Shown here: in pieces, positions 43,876-53,803 of the stretch | Layout: each line of letters starts with the position of its first letter | Numbering within the stretch: the first letter of the stretch is position 1 | Source of the DNA: Edaphobacillus lindanitolerans | Lineage (GTDB): Bacteria > Bacillota > Bacilli > Bacillales_A > Planococcaceae | Direction of reading: 5' to 3' | DNA length: 64,000 nucleotides | Assembly: GCF_900156305.1 (NCBI RefSeq) | Contig: NZ_FTPL01000002.1 | Coordinates: 434,001 to 498,000, forward strand | Made by a program: the position numbers and the translations under genes | Notes under the pieces: generated by a model | The model's input: the letters and a program-made list of their open reading frames with translations, nothing else | Database searches by the model: none | Told to the model about the DNA's origin: nothing

Positions 43876-45678
43876 TTATTCCACCGTCACCGATTTCGCC
43901 AGGTTTCTCGGCTGGTCGACGTCACAGCCGCGGTGGAGGGAGGCGTAGTAGCTGATGAGCTGGAGCGGGATGACCGAGACGAGCGGGGTGAGCATCGGGT
44001 GGACGGCCGGGATGACGATCCGGTCGCCTGCTTCCTCGGTTCCTTCCATGGACAGGATGCATGCCTTTGCCCCCCGGGCGGTCACTTCTTTCACATTGCC
44101 CCGGATGTTCGCCGAGACGGCGGCCTGGGTGGCGAGCGCAAACACCGGTGTTCCTTCTTCGATCAGGGCGATCGTGCCGTGTTTGAGTTCACCGCCGGCG
44201 AAGCCTTCTGCCTGGATATAGGAAATCTCCTTCAGCTTCAGTGCGCCTTCCAGGCTGACGTGATAATCCATTCCGCGTCCGATGAAGAACGCATTCCGGG
44301 TCATCTCGAGGAAATCGAACGAGATGGTCTCCATCTCCTCTTTCCGGTCGATCATCGTTTCGACGGCAGTTGCCGCGATGCCAAGTTCATGCACCAGATC
44401 AAATTGTGCCGGATGCCCTTTCACCTCTGCCGCGCATGAGGCGAGGATGGCCAGAACGGCGATCTGTGCCGTATAGGCTTTCGTCGAGGCCACGGCGATT
44501 TCCGGGCCGGCATGCAGCAGCACGGTATAATCCGACTCCCGGGAAAGCGTGGAGCCGGCCACATTTGTGACAGTGAGCGACGGATGGCCCATTTCCTTGA
44601 CCTTCACGAGCACTTGCCGGCTGTCCGCCGTTTCTCCGGATTGCGAGATGAAGATGAACAGCGGCCGCTCGGAGAGAAGCGGCATATTGTAGCCGAACTC
44701 ACTTGAAATGTGGACTTCGGTCGGAATCCCGGCAAGTTTTTCAAAGTATTCCTTGCCGACGAGACCGGCATGGCTGCTCGTGCCCGCGGCGATGATGTAG
44801 ATCCGGTCCGCACGGGTAAGCGCACCGATTGTTTCATCTTCCAGCTGCAGGTTTCCGTCCGGCCCCTGATAGGCCTGGATGATTTTACGCAGAACCGCCG
44901 GCTGCTCGTCAATTTCCTTGAGCATGTAGTGCGGATACGTCCCCTTCTCAATATCCGAGGCATCGAGCTCCGCCGTGAACGGTGCCCGGCTGACCGGCTC
45001 GCCGCCGATTGTCCGGATCCGGATCCCGTCTTTCGTCAGAAGGACGATTTCACCGTCATGAAGCTCGACAAATTGATCCGTCACCTGAAGCATCGCCATC
45101 GCATCCGACGACACGACGTTGAATCCTTCTCCGAGACCGACGAGAAGCGGAGACTTGTTTTTTGCCACGAAGATCATTTCTGGTGCCTGCCCGTCGAGCA
45201 TGGAGATCGCATACGAACCGTGAAGAAGACCGAGCGTCTTTGCAAATGCTTCTTCCGTCGTCAGTCCTTCTGTAGCGAACAAGGAGATGAGCTGGACGAT
45301 GATCTCCGTGTCCGTTTCCGACTTCAGTTCGATGCCGGCCAGATACTCCGAGCGCAGCTGCCCGTAGTTCTCGATCACGCCGTTGTGGACGAGCGTGAAT
45401 CGGCCGCTTGCATCCTGGTGCGGATGAGCATTCCGGACATCCGGCACGCCGTGGGTCGCCCAGCGGGTGTGTCCGATGCCGGTGTTCGCTTCGGCCGACG
45501 GGTCAATGACGGCGCGCAGATCGGCAATCCGTCCTTTTTCCTTGAAAACCGTCACGCCGCTTTCGTTGGCAAGGGCGATCCCCGCAGAGTCATAGCCGCG
45601 GTACTCCAGCTTTTCCAGGCCTTTCAGCAAGATTTCCTTCGCATCCAGTTCACCGATATATCCTACAATCCCGCACAT
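43876..45678 (-). CDS. glmS: Glutamine--fructose-6-phosphate aminotransferase
   Basis: Makes glucosamine 6-phosphate for cell-wall synthesis. It has 600 residues. Class II glutaminase domain: Cys2 nucleophile after the initiator Met (MCGIVGYIG), [17 protein letters not shown]. Two SIS domains follow, with [31 protein letters not shown] and the C-terminal motif [16 protein letters not shown] lies eight bases before the ATG at 45678. Its leader contains a glmS ribozyme, so GlcN6P is predicted to trigger self-cleavage and down-regulation of its own mRNA. Confidence 0.97.
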   Translation of the reverse strand: MCGIVGYIGELDAKEILLKGLEKLEYRGYDSAGIALANESGVTVFKEKGRIADLRAVIDPSAEANTGIGHTRWATHGVPDVRNAHPHQDASGRFTLVHNGVIENYGQLRSEYLAGIELKSETDTEIIVQLISLFATEGLTTEEAFAKTLGLLHGSYAISMLDGQAPEMIFVAKNKSPLLVGLGEGFNVVSSDAMAMLQVTDQFVELHDGEIVLLTKDGIRIRTIGGEPVSRAPFTAELDASDIEKGTYPHYMLKEIDEQPAVLRKIIQAYQGPDGNLQLEDETIGALTRADRIYIIAAGTSSHAGLVGKEYFEKLAGIPTEVHISSEFGYNMPLLSERPLFIFISQSGETADSRQVLVKVKEMGHPSLTVTNVAGSTLSRESDYTVLLHAGPEIAVASTKAYTAQIAVLAILASCAAEVKGHPAQFDLVHELGIAATAVETMIDRKEEMETISFDFLEMTRNAFFIGRGMDYHVSLEGALKLKEISYIQAEGFAGGELKHGTIALIEEGTPVFALATQAAVSANIRGNVKEVTARGAKACILSMEGTEEAGDRIVIPAVHPMLTPLVSVIPLQLISYYASLHRGCDVDQPRNLAKSVTVE

Positions 45679-45814
45679 ATTCAATTCCTCCATTTTAGGG
45701 CAATGCGAAAGAAGCGTCCCGATGCCGGATTTTTTCGGCCGGGGGCGCTGCACTGCCGATTCAGTTTGATTGGGTCCGCTTAAGCGTTCTGTACGCTTCT
45801 GTATGCGGATGAAT

Positions 45815-45964
45815 ATGCCGGCTTTCCCCTCTGTTTCACCTGATCACTCAAGTGTTTTGCTGGAAAGCGTGACAACCGGGCATTGCGGTCGGGAGGCATC
45901 CGCCGAATTGTCGATGAACCTCCACCTCGTCTGCTGGGATTAAGATTTTCCCAGCTCAGGCGCT
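45815..45964 (-). ncRNA. glmS ribozyme-riboswitch
   Basis: The minus-strand leader contains the conserved blocks in order. AGCGCC lies at the cleavage site (cut expected between 45964 and 45963). P2 closing strands are CTGGGA/TCCCAG. The core GACGAGGTGGAGG is at 45931-45919, GGCGGATGCCTCCCG at 45904-45890, and a P4-like hairpin CACTTG/CAGGTG lies further on. These match the Firmicutes glmS ribozyme closely. The 3' boundary is approximate. Confidence 0.95.
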
Positions 45965-46157
45965 TTTGATTGTTTTCCGATTTTGGCGCAACTCCGCCCC
46001 TCCTTCGCCATGTCGCTTTTGTACTTTATTACAAACTGTCCTTTTTTGTCAATCAAAACTGAAAATCTGGCTTCTTCGCGTATTTTTCTGATCAATGTAG
46101 GCGTCTGTCCCCGATGTCCGGGGCACAGCCCGGTTTCCACCGATCATGAGGAACGTC

Positions 46158-46278
46158 GGCCACTTCGGGCCAAACTGGGGCCACTCATGGTAAACTTCGG
46201 CCACTCGAACCCAAACTTCGTCCACTCGGGGCCAAACTGGGACCACTCAAGCCCAAACTTCGGCCACTCGCCCCTAAC
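46158..46278. repeat. Tandem array of six 20-21-bp units (array 4)
   Basis: Units begin at 46158, 46179, 46199, 46220, 46241 and 46262. Each contains GGCCACTC (or GTCC/GACC), a variable block of 3-4 bases, then CCAAACT followed by GG or TC. The sequence is unrelated to the 20-bp arrays at 2841 and 59201, but the period is the same within one base. It lies between kynB and glmS. The rest of this gap holds the glmS ribozyme and the kynB terminator. Confidence 0.85.
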
Positions 46279-46299
46279 CCCTCCAATACTCCCCTTCAC

Positions 46300-46337
46300 C
46301 CCAAAATAAAAGAAGGCGGACATCCCGCCTTCTCATA
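46300..46337 (-). terminator. Terminator of the kyn operon
   Basis: On the minus strand GAGAAGGCGG pairs with CCGCCTTCT, followed by TTTATTTTG. Confidence 0.85.
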
Positions 46338-46345
46338 ATCTCTTT

Positions 46346-46978
46346 TTACCCAAGCGGCCGGATCACCGCGCGTACCGGGCTGCCGTCCGCTCCGTGGAGG
46401 GCGAGCGGGAGGGCGATGAACTCGTAGTCGCCCGGCTCCACGTTTTCCAGCATGAGGTTTTCGATGATGTGGACGCCCGACTCATCGAGCGAATGATGGG
46501 TCGCCAATTCCTTGCTGTCGACCCGGTCCACGGACGGGATGTCGATTCCGAGCAGGAAAATGCCTTTTTCCTTCAGCAGCGGGCCGATGTCGGGCAGGAG
46601 TTCCGTGTAATTCTCCGGGAACGTCATCGGATCATTCGTTGCCGATGTCTTCAGGAGAAGCCGCCGCACACCGTCCAGGTCGAATGACTCCAGCTCTTTG
46701 CGGCCGACCTCGGAAACCCGGGTCACATCGACCACCCGGGCATTGCCGATATACAGGTCCGGCGACAATTGCTCAAGCCGTTTTCCGTCGTCGTCAAAGT
46801 GGTACGGGGCGTCTGCATGGGTCCCCATATGGAGGCTCGTCGTCATCTGCCCGATGTTCGCGGCGCCGTTTTCTGCTTTCGCCGAAGACAGTTCAAAACG
46901 GAACGGGGTGTCCCCCGGCCAGTTCGCCATCCCGTTTTTGAGCGGCTGTGTGATGTCTGTCCAGTTTCCTTCTTTCAT
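46346..46978 (-). CDS. kynB: Arylformamidase (kynurenine formamidase)
   Basis: Hydrolyses N-formylkynurenine to kynurenine and formate. It has 210 residues of the cyclase family. The metal site HxGTHxDxPxH is seen in SLHMGTHADAPYHF near residue 50, with NWPGDTPFRF upstream and the C-terminal GIDIPSVD region. It is the third gene of the kynUAB operon, 12 bases after kynA, with GAGGAGG ahead of the start. A terminator follows. Confidence 0.95.
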   Translation of the reverse strand: MKEGNWTDITQPLKNGMANWPGDTPFRFELSSAKAENGAANIGQMTTSLHMGTHADAPYHFDDDGKRLEQLSPDLYIGNARVVDVTRVSEVGRKELESFDLDGVRRLLLKTSATNDPMTFPENYTELLPDIGPLLKEKGIFLLGIDIPSVDRVDSKELATHHSLDESGVHIIENLMLENVEPGDYEFIALPLALHGADGSPVRAVIRPLG

Positions 46979-46990
46979 TCCATTCCCTCC

Positions 46991-47845
46991 TCAAAGCGTG
47001 GTCCGGAGATTCCAGAGCTCCGGGAAGAACCGGTGATCGAGGACGTTGCGCAAATAGGCGACTCCGGACGATCCGCCGGTGCCCTGCCGGAATCCGATGA
47101 TCCGCTCGACCGTTTTCATATGCCGGAACCGCCATTGCTGGAGCCAGTCCTCTACATCGACAAGCTTTTCTGCAAGCTGGTACAGCTCCCAATGCCGTTC
47201 GGTATCCCGGTACACTTCTTCCCAGGCCGCCGCAACGGTCGGATCTCCGTCATAGATGATCGTGAAATCACGGTCGAGCAGATCCGGATTGATCGCAAAA
47301 CCGCCGCGGGAAAGGGCGCCGATCGCCGCGTCATAAATGCCGGGTGCCTTGTACGCCTGCTCGAGTTCACGATGGATGTCGGGATCCTTCTCATAGATTT
47401 TCAGGATATAGTCCGATTTATAGCCGAGGGCGAACTCGATGAGCCGGTACTGATGGGACTGGAAGCCCGAAGCCCGCCCGAGCGAACCCCGGAACTCCAG
47501 ATATTCGGCCGGCGTCATCGTCGCCAGCACATCCCATGCCCCGATGATCTGTGATTGGATTTTCGACACGCGGGCGAGCTTCTTGAACGCCGACTGAAGC
47601 TCGCCGGCATTGATCTCGTCAATCGCCGCAGTCAGTTCATGCAGCAGCAGCTTCATCCACAGCTCGCTCACCTGGTGGATGACGATGAAGAGCATCTCGT
47701 CGTGATGCCCCGACAGCCGGTTCTGCGAAGAAAGGATCCGGTCGAGCGACAAATATTCCCCGTACGTCATCGTTTCCCGGAAATCCGTATGGATCGATTG
47801 TTCGCTGCGGAGCGATTCCTTCAGTTCCGATATTTTCTTCGGCAT
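46991..47845 (-). CDS. kynA: Tryptophan 2,3-dioxygenase
   Basis: Heme enzyme that opens the indole ring of tryptophan to N-formylkynurenine. It has 284 residues, typical for bacterial TDO. Markers are [15 protein letters not shown] near 27-41, [24 protein letters not shown] with the substrate-binding histidine, [15 protein letters not shown], and the heme-ligand region [14 protein letters not shown], ending in the GGSSGVAYL loop. GGAGGG precedes the start. It is the second gene of the operon, 16 bases after kynU. Confidence 0.96.
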   Translation of the reverse strand: MPKKISELKESLRSEQSIHTDFRETMTYGEYLSLDRILSSQNRLSGHHDEMLFIVIHQVSELWMKLLLHELTAAIDEINAGELQSAFKKLARVSKIQSQIIGAWDVLATMTPAEYLEFRGSLGRASGFQSHQYRLIEFALGYKSDYILKIYEKDPDIHRELEQAYKAPGIYDAAIGALSRGGFAINPDLLDRDFTIIYDGDPTVAAAWEEVYRDTERHWELYQLAEKLVDVEDWLQQWRFRHMKTVERIIGFRQGTGGSSGVAYLRNVLDHRFFPELWNLRTTL

Positions 47846-47861
47846 TCTGCAGCTCCCTCCT

Positions 47862-49136
47862 TCAGGCGATGATCCCCCGCCTGTTCTCGAATTTCGTATA
47901 CCGCTCTTCTTTCATGATGTCCCTCAAGATCAGCATCGCCCGGCGGACCTCTTCAAAGGAATTATAAAGCGCAACCGGCGCGAGGCGGATCCCTTTCGGT
48001 GCCCGGAAATCCGGGATGACCCCTTCTTCCTTCAGCGCCCGGCAGATCCTTGCGGCTTCATCATGCTCAAGGTACACATGGCCGCCCCGCTGCGCATGGC
48101 CGGCCGGACTGGCGATTGAAAATCCGTATCCCGTCAGGAGTTCCCCGACAAGTCCGATCAGATAATCGGTCAGCCGGAGCGACTTCTCGCGGATCCGGCC
48201 GATTCCGGCTTCTTCGAACAGTTCAAGCGAGCCGATGACCGGTGCCGCACTGAGAATGTTCGGCGTGCCGACCTGATAGGCGGCTGCATCTCCCGCCGGT
48301 GTCATCACATGGTCCATGTCGAACTGTTTCTCCTTGTCGGATCCGAACCACCCGGCCAGGCCGGGCTCTGTCCCGAACAGCCGGCGGTTGACGAACAGGC
48401 CGCCGCTTGAACCGGGCCCTCCGTTCAGGTGTTTATAGGTGCACCAAAAAGCGAAGTCGGTGTTCCAGTCATGAAGTGCATGCGGAACGGAACCGATCGA
48501 ATGGCAAAGGTCAAAGCCGATCAGGATGCCCCGCTCGTGCGCGGCCGCCGTGAGCCTCTCCATGTCCAGTATCTGCCCGCTCCGGTACAGCACGCCCGGC
48601 AGGACGGCAACCGCCACTTCCCCGGTCATCGCTGTGATGATGTCATCTTCCGAAAGGGTATGCCCGTCCCGGCTTTTCACGCTGACGAGATGTTCCTGCG
48701 GATCGAGCCCGCGCAGCTTGATCTGGCTCTTGATCGCATACAGGTCACTCGGAAAGTTCAGTTCGTCGGCCAGGATCTTCGTCCGGCTCCCTTCCGGCCT
48801 GTAGAAGGTGGCCAGCATCTGGTGAAGATTTGCGGTCGTCGATCCGGTCACCATCACTTCTTCCGGTTCTGCCCCCACAAGCGGCGCCATCTTCTCTCCG
48901 AGCCGTCCGGCCATGTAGTACCACGGGTTTTTCCCTTCCGTCCACCCGTCGATCCCGAGCTGCTTCCAGGAACCGAGCAGGTCCAGAAGTGAAGCTTCCG
49001 CACGCTTCGACAGCAGGCCGAGTGAATTTCCGTCCAGGTAGATCGACTCAGGCTGAATATAAAATTCGTCCCGGAACCCCGCCAACTCATCGGCAACATC
49101 CTGTGCGGCTGCATAGTCCTTCGAACTCAGCTTCAT
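47862..49136 (-). CDS. kynU: Kynureninase
   Basis: PLP enzyme cleaving kynurenine to anthranilate and alanine. It has 424 residues. Features are [10 protein letters not shown] near 37, [10 protein letters not shown] near 103 for phosphate binding, [16 protein letters not shown], and the PLP lysine in [16 protein letters not shown] near residue 233. The ATG at 49136 follows GGGAGG at a few bases; an ATG five codons upstream overlaps that site. First gene of kynUAB, which converts tryptophan to anthranilate, and divergent from ilvA. Confidence 0.95.
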   Translation of the reverse strand: MKLSSKDYAAAQDVADELAGFRDEFYIQPESIYLDGNSLGLLSKRAEASLLDLLGSWKQLGIDGWTEGKNPWYYMAGRLGEKMAPLVGAEPEEVMVTGSTTANLHQMLATFYRPEGSRTKILADELNFPSDLYAIKSQIKLRGLDPQEHLVSVKSRDGHTLSEDDIITAMTGEVAVAVLPGVLYRSGQILDMERLTAAAHERGILIGFDLCHSIGSVPHALHDWNTDFAFWCTYKHLNGGPGSSGGLFVNRRLFGTEPGLAGWFGSDKEKQFDMDHVMTPAGDAAAYQVGTPNILSAAPVIGSLELFEEAGIGRIREKSLRLTDYLIGLVGELLTGYGFSIASPAGHAQRGGHVYLEHDEAARICRALKEEGVIPDFRAPKGIRLAPVALYNSFEEVRRAMLILRDIMKEERYTKFENRRGIIA

Positions 49137-49285
49137 TTTCCTGCCTCCCATCTGATTTCTATCTCACTTCGACTCTACGGGAATGCCCGCAACCATGCAA
49201 GCGCTTTCTTTTTGAGTGCAGTGTTTGGACCGAATAAAATAGTCGAGAATGTTTTGAAGATTACGGTGTATTCCGGTGGTTTTCA

Positions 49286-49294
49286 TGTTAGAAT
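49286..49294 (+). promoter_or_regulatory. Extended -10 promoter of ilvA
   Basis: TGT directly followed by TAGAAT, 37 bases before the start codon. The leader is too short for a T-box. Confidence 0.5.
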
Positions 49295-49331
49295 GAGTCC
49301 ATTAAATTTTCAGACAAAGGTCGTGATTCAT

Positions 49332-50600
49332 ATGACAACCGTGAACGAAGAGACCCGCCCGGTCCTGGTGGAGGACGTCCTCATCGCCCATCAGATGCTG
49401 AAGGAAGTGGTCGTCCACACACCGCTCCAATTAAACAAGCGGCTGTCCGAGAAATACGATTGCAACCTTTATATCAAGCGCGAAGATCTTCAGCATGTCC
49501 GTTCATTCAAGCTGCGCGGAGCATTTTATAAGATCAAATCCGTCGAAGCAGAAGCCCGGGAAAGAGGGATCGTCTGTGCAAGCGCCGGCAATCATGCGCA
49601 GGGTGTCGCCTACGCATGTGCGGAACTCGGCATTGACGGGAAGATTTTCATGCCCCAGACGACTCCGAAGCAAAAGATCAACCAGGTGAAGATGTTCGGC
49701 CGGGATCAGGTGGAAATCATTCTTACGGGTGACACGTTTGACGAGTCTTCGGCCAGCGCACTCGCATTCACGGAAGAAAGCGGCCGGCTGTTCATTCACC
49801 CGTTCGACGATCCCGTGCTCATCGCCGGCCAGGGGACCGTTGCGGTGGAAATCCTGAATGACATCGGAACGCCTGCGGACTATGTATTTGCCTCCATCGG
49901 CGGCGGCGGTCTCATGGCCGGCCTGGCCACCTACATGAAACATGTCTCCCCCGGGACCCGGATGATCGGCGTGGAGCCGGCCGGGGCGGCGAGCATGAAA
50001 GCTTCGCTAGAAAACGGCGAAGTCACCCGGCTGGCGGAGATCGACAAGTTTGTCGACGGTGCGGCCGTGCAAACTCCCGGCCGGCTCACCTACGAACTGT
50101 GCAGAAGATACGTCGACGGCATCACGCCGGTGCCTGAAGGGAAAGTGTGCACCGCCATCCTCGATCTGTACAACGAGCATGCCATCATCGCTGAACCCGC
50201 GGGCGCCCTGCCGATTGCCGCATTGGATGCCCACCGGGAGGAAATCAAGGGCAAGACGGTCGTCTGCGTGATCAGCGGCGGCAACAACGACATCGGCCGG
50301 ATGCAGGAGATCAAGGAAAAGTCCCTCATCCACGAAGGGCTGCTCTACTATTTCATCGTCGAATTCCCCCAGCGCGCCGGTGCACTCCGGCAGTTTCTCG
50401 ATCATGTGCTCGGACCGGAAGATGACATCACGACATTCGAATACACGAAGAAAAACAACAAGGAAAACGGCCCGGGGCTCGTCGGCATCGAAGTGAAGCA
50501 TAAAGAAGACTATGACGGTCTGATCCGGCGGATGCACGCACTCGGATTCCCCTTCAAGGAAGTGAACAAAGACAGCACGCTGTTCGGTTTGCTGATCTGA
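49332..50600 (+). CDS. ilvA: Threonine ammonia-lyase (biosynthetic threonine deaminase)
   Basis: First step of isoleucine synthesis, producing 2-oxobutanoate. It has 422 residues: a PLP domain with the Schiff-base lysine in VRSFKLRGAFYK near residue 61 and the phosphate loop SIGGGGLMAG near 188, followed by one ACT-like regulatory domain (LLYYFIVEFPQRAGALRQFLDHVLGPEDDI). This is the short, B. subtilis-type form, not the double-ACT E. coli form. AAAGG precedes the ATG. The gene is monocistronic. Confidence 0.96.
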   Translation: MTTVNEETRPVLVEDVLIAHQMLKEVVVHTPLQLNKRLSEKYDCNLYIKREDLQHVRSFKLRGAFYKIKSVEAEARERGIVCASAGNHAQGVAYACAELGIDGKIFMPQTTPKQKINQVKMFGRDQVEIILTGDTFDESSASALAFTEESGRLFIHPFDDPVLIAGQGTVAVEILNDIGTPADYVFASIGGGGLMAGLATYMKHVSPGTRMIGVEPAGAASMKASLENGEVTRLAEIDKFVDGAAVQTPGRLTYELCRRYVDGITPVPEGKVCTAILDLYNEHAIIAEPAGALPIAALDAHREEIKGKTVVCVISGGNNDIGRMQEIKEKSLIHEGLLYYFIVEFPQRAGALRQFLDHVLGPEDDITTFEYTKKNNKENGPGLVGIEVKHKEDYDGLIRRMHALGFPFKEVNKDSTLFGLLI

Positions 50601-50623
50601 TACGCCGTGTCATTCATAAAAAG

Positions 50624-50657
50624 CAAACAGCAAGGACCATGGTCCTTGCTGTTTGTT
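50624..50657. terminator. Bidirectional terminator after ilvA
   Basis: CAAACAGCAAGGACC and GGTCCTTGCTGTTTG form a perfect 15-bp stem with a two-base loop between convergent genes. Confidence 0.9.
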
Positions 50658-50689
50658 CATCTTGGAGGGTTCCTTCCGGCAGCCTTTCC

Positions 50690-51265
50690 TCAAAGGGTTT
50701 CCAGCCTGTTCTTTACCATCAGCATGTCCTCCAACAGAAGCCGGTACAGATTCGGCCGGCGCCTGACGGCCAGAGGATGGTAGGCGGCCGCGGTCTGGAA
50801 GCCCCGGATCTCATGCCAGCTGCCGCGCAATCCCTTCACATCCACATCGGGATCCCGGTAAAACGACTGGACGGCGACGTTCCCCATGCACAGGATGAGC
50901 TTCGGCTCCATCGTCTCCAGCTGTCCTTCCAGGTGTCTGTGCATGCAGATGTCCCTTGCCTTTTCCTTGTCATATTTCCGGATCGGCCGTCGTTTGAGGA
51001 TGTAGGTCACATAGAATGCCGCTTTGCCGAGGCCCGCTTCATGGATGGCCCGCTGCAGGGTCTGCCGGGTTCCGCACACCATCGGGTTTCCTTCCCTGTC
51101 TTCACGGGCGCCCGGGTTGTCCAGGATGATCATGACCGGTGCATCGGGATTCCCCTCTCCCCACACCATCCGGGTCCCCTGTTTATAAAGTCCGCAATGC
51201 TCACAATTCCGCTCGCTTGGCGGTACCGGGTCCTCAAGCCAGATTTCCGGGCAGAATGATTCCAT
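50690..51265 (-). CDS. Uracil-DNA glycosylase-like protein with incomplete Fe-S ligand set
   Basis: UDG-fold protein of 191 residues related to families 4/5. It has the N-terminal CxxC pair (Cys21, Cys24), GEGNPDAPVMIILDNPGAREDREGNP in place of the canonical GEGPG-ED motif, and the C-terminal AYHPLAVRRRP. In family 4 enzymes the third iron ligand is in a KCRP motif; here that site reads KRRP, while the fourth (DICMH, Cys107) is kept. Cluster binding or activity may therefore differ. It stands alone, divergent from the UvrA-like gene. Confidence 0.78.
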   Translation of the reverse strand: MESFCPEIWLEDPVPPSERNCEHCGLYKQGTRMVWGEGNPDAPVMIILDNPGAREDREGNPMVCGTRQTLQRAIHEAGLGKAAFYVTYILKRRPIRKYDKEKARDICMHRHLEGQLETMEPKLILCMGNVAVQSFYRDPDVDVKGLRGSWHEIRGFQTAAAYHPLAVRRRPNLYRLLLEDMLMVKNRLETL

Positions 51266-51398
51266 TTTCCATCACCTTCCTGACTGAACATTACCCGCTT
51301 CCGGCCGGATCAAGCCAGCCGGACACGGTCGTTACGGGAGACCGCGTTTTATTGTTATGATGAAGAGGCAGAAATCTTCGTTTGAAGGAGCGTGTCCC

Positions 51399-53669
51399 AT
51401 GCCATCGGACAACCAGGGAATCATCCGCATCATCAACGCGACTGAAAACAACTTGAAACATGTATCGGTCGATCTCCCCAAAAAGAAAATCACCGTGTTC
51501 ACCGGAGTGTCTGGATCCGGAAAATCTTCGCTCTGCCACGATACGATTGCGGCCGAGTCAAGACGCGAGCTGAACGAGACGTTTCCGAGCTTTGTCCAGC
51601 AGTACTTGCCGAAATACGGACGCCCCCATGTAAGCAGGATCGAGAACCTACCGGTCACGATCGTCCTTGACCAAAAGAAGCCCGCGTCCAATTCCAGGTC
51701 GACGGTCGGAACGTATACCGACATCTATGCCCTTCTCCGGCTTCTTTATTCCCGTGTGGGCCGGCCTTTCATCGGCTACTCCGACGCGTTCTCCTTCAAT
51801 CATCCGTCCGGCATGTGCCCGCGGTGCGAAGGGATCGGCGAAGTGACCGACCTCGATGTCCATAAGCTCGTCGACTTCGATAAATCTCTCAACGATGAGG
51901 GCGTCATCAACTTCCCGGCCTTCAAGACGGGCGCCTGGCGCTGGAAGCGGTATGCATACAGCGGTCTGTTCGATCTCGACAAGAAGATCCGCGACTACTC
52001 CCCCGAAGAACTGGATCTCTTCCTGTACTCGCCGCAGATCAAGCTGGAGAATCCGCCTGAAAACTGGCCGAAATCCGCGAAGTTCGAAGGGATCGTCCCG
52101 AGGATGTACCGGAGCGTCATCACCCAGAAGGAAGGCAAGCGGCACCAGAAGCTGCTCGACGAGATGGTCTCGACATACCCATGTCCGGAATGCCATGGCA
52201 CCCGGGTGAACGAGAAAGTCCGGAGCTGCAAGATCAACGGGCAAAGCATCGCGGATCTGGCAGAAATGCCGGTCGCGGAAGCCACGGCATTCATCAGGGG
52301 AATCGACGATCCCGTCGCACGGGATCTGAAAAATGAACTGACGCTCCGTCTTTCGGCGCTTGATGAAATCGGGCTCGGGTATTTGACGCTCGCCCGCGGC
52401 ATCAACACGCTGTCGGGCGGTGAAGCGCAACGCACGAAAATCGCCAAGTACATCAACTCGGCACTTGCCGACATCGTGTATGTGTTTGACGAGCCGAGCG
52501 CGGGACTCCATTACGCGGACATCGAGCGCCTGAAACGGTCCCTCCTGAAATTGCGGGATCACGGCAATACGATCCTCATCGTCGAACACCATCCGGAAGT
52601 GATCCGGCTTGCCGATCATGTCATCGACATGGGCCCGCATGCGGGAACGGACGGCGGCGAAGTGATGTACACCGGAAGCTACGAAGGTCTGATTGATTCG
52701 GGCACGCTCACCGGAAAATCACTGAGCCGGATCATCCCGGTCAAATCGGAGCCGAGAAAGCCCGCCGATTGGTTCCGGCTCGCCCACGCAACACGCCATA
52801 ATCTGCAAGACGTGACGGTCGATCTCCCGCTCGGCGTGCTCGCAGTCATTGCCGGCGCGGCAGGCTCCGGAAAAAGCTCACTGATGGAGCAGTTCCGGCT
52901 CGAATGGAACGGACCGGTCGTCTCGATCGGCCAGAAATCGATCGGCACGACTTCCCGTTCCACGCCGGCCACCTATCTCGATCTGTCCGATGACATCCGT
53001 TCACTGTTCGCCAGGGAAAACGGTGTGAGCGCCGCACTGTTCAGCTTCAATTCCAAAGGCGCCTGCCCGGCATGCAACGGGAAGGGCGTCATCGTCACCG
53101 GCATGCACTTCATGGACCCGATTGAGACCGTCTGCGAAGTGTGCGATGGCAGCCGCTACGCACCGGACGTCCTGCGGTACCGGCTGGGGGGCAAGACGAT
53201 TGCCGAAGTGATGGGCATGTCGGTCGATGAGGCCGCCGTGTTTTTCTCAGATCAGCCGTTCATCGGACGGCTGTCCGCGATGCAGCGGGTCGGGCTCGGT
53301 TACCTCAAACTGAACCAGTCGATGACCACCCTGTCCGGCGGCGAACTGCAGCGCGTGAAGCTCGCCAGCCACCTGAACGAGAAAGGCACCCTCTTCATCA
53401 TGGACGAGCCGACGGAAGGCCTGCATCCGGACGACATCCGGAAACTGATGGACCTGTTCAACCATCTTGTCGACGAAGGGAACAGCCTGTTTCTCATTGA
53501 GCACCGGCTCGACGTCATCAAACAGGCCGACTGGATCATTGAGCTCGGACCCGGCGGCGGCACGGCCGGGGGCCGCATCCTGTTCGAAGGCACCCCCGGG
53601 GAAATGCAGACGAGCGACGAGTCGATCACACGGCCTTACGTTGAGCAAAGCCTGCACGGGCCTCATTGA
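51399..53669 (+). CDS. UvrA paralogue (UvrA2/drug-resistance-type ABC ATPase)
   Basis: Soluble ATPase of 756 residues with two UvrA-type nucleotide-binding halves. The first Walker A is GVSGSGKSS near residue 35 with signature LSGGEAQR. The second is GAAGSGKSS near residue 503 with LSGGELQR and MDEPTEGLHPDDI. Zinc modules CPRCEGIG and CPECHGT lie in the first half, CPACNGKG and CEVCDGS in the second. It is nearly 200 residues shorter than true UvrA, so it is a paralogue of the kind tied to DNA-intercalating drug tolerance. GAAGGAG precedes ATG 51399. Confidence 0.88.
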   Translation: MPSDNQGIIRIINATENNLKHVSVDLPKKKITVFTGVSGSGKSSLCHDTIAAESRRELNETFPSFVQQYLPKYGRPHVSRIENLPVTIVLDQKKPASNSRSTVGTYTDIYALLRLLYSRVGRPFIGYSDAFSFNHPSGMCPRCEGIGEVTDLDVHKLVDFDKSLNDEGVINFPAFKTGAWRWKRYAYSGLFDLDKKIRDYSPEELDLFLYSPQIKLENPPENWPKSAKFEGIVPRMYRSVITQKEGKRHQKLLDEMVSTYPCPECHGTRVNEKVRSCKINGQSIADLAEMPVAEATAFIRGIDDPVARDLKNELTLRLSALDEIGLGYLTLARGINTLSGGEAQRTKIAKYINSALADIVYVFDEPSAGLHYADIERLKRSLLKLRDHGNTILIVEHHPEVIRLADHVIDMGPHAGTDGGEVMYTGSYEGLIDSGTLTGKSLSRIIPVKSEPRKPADWFRLAHATRHNLQDVTVDLPLGVLAVIAGAAGSGKSSLMEQFRLEWNGPVVSIGQKSIGTTSRSTPATYLDLSDDIRSLFARENGVSAALFSFNSKGACPACNGKGVIVTGMHFMDPIETVCEVCDGSRYAPDVLRYRLGGKTIAEVMGMSVDEAAVFFSDQPFIGRLSAMQRVGLGYLKLNQSMTTLSGGELQRVKLASHLNEKGTLFIMDEPTEGLHPDDIRKLMDLFNHLVDEGNSLFLIEHRLDVIKQADWIIELGPGGGTAGGRILFEGTPGEMQTSDESITRPYVEQSLHGPH

Positions 53670-53803
53670 CCAGCGGCCGTGGAGGTCCTGGGGAAGTCGG
53701 TCGGCACGAGGCCTGGAAACCGGTTCGACCGACTCCCGGATGGCTCCCCGGCGATCATAGCCGGTCCGGATATGAATCAAGACAAACAATAAGGGGGATC
53801 TTT

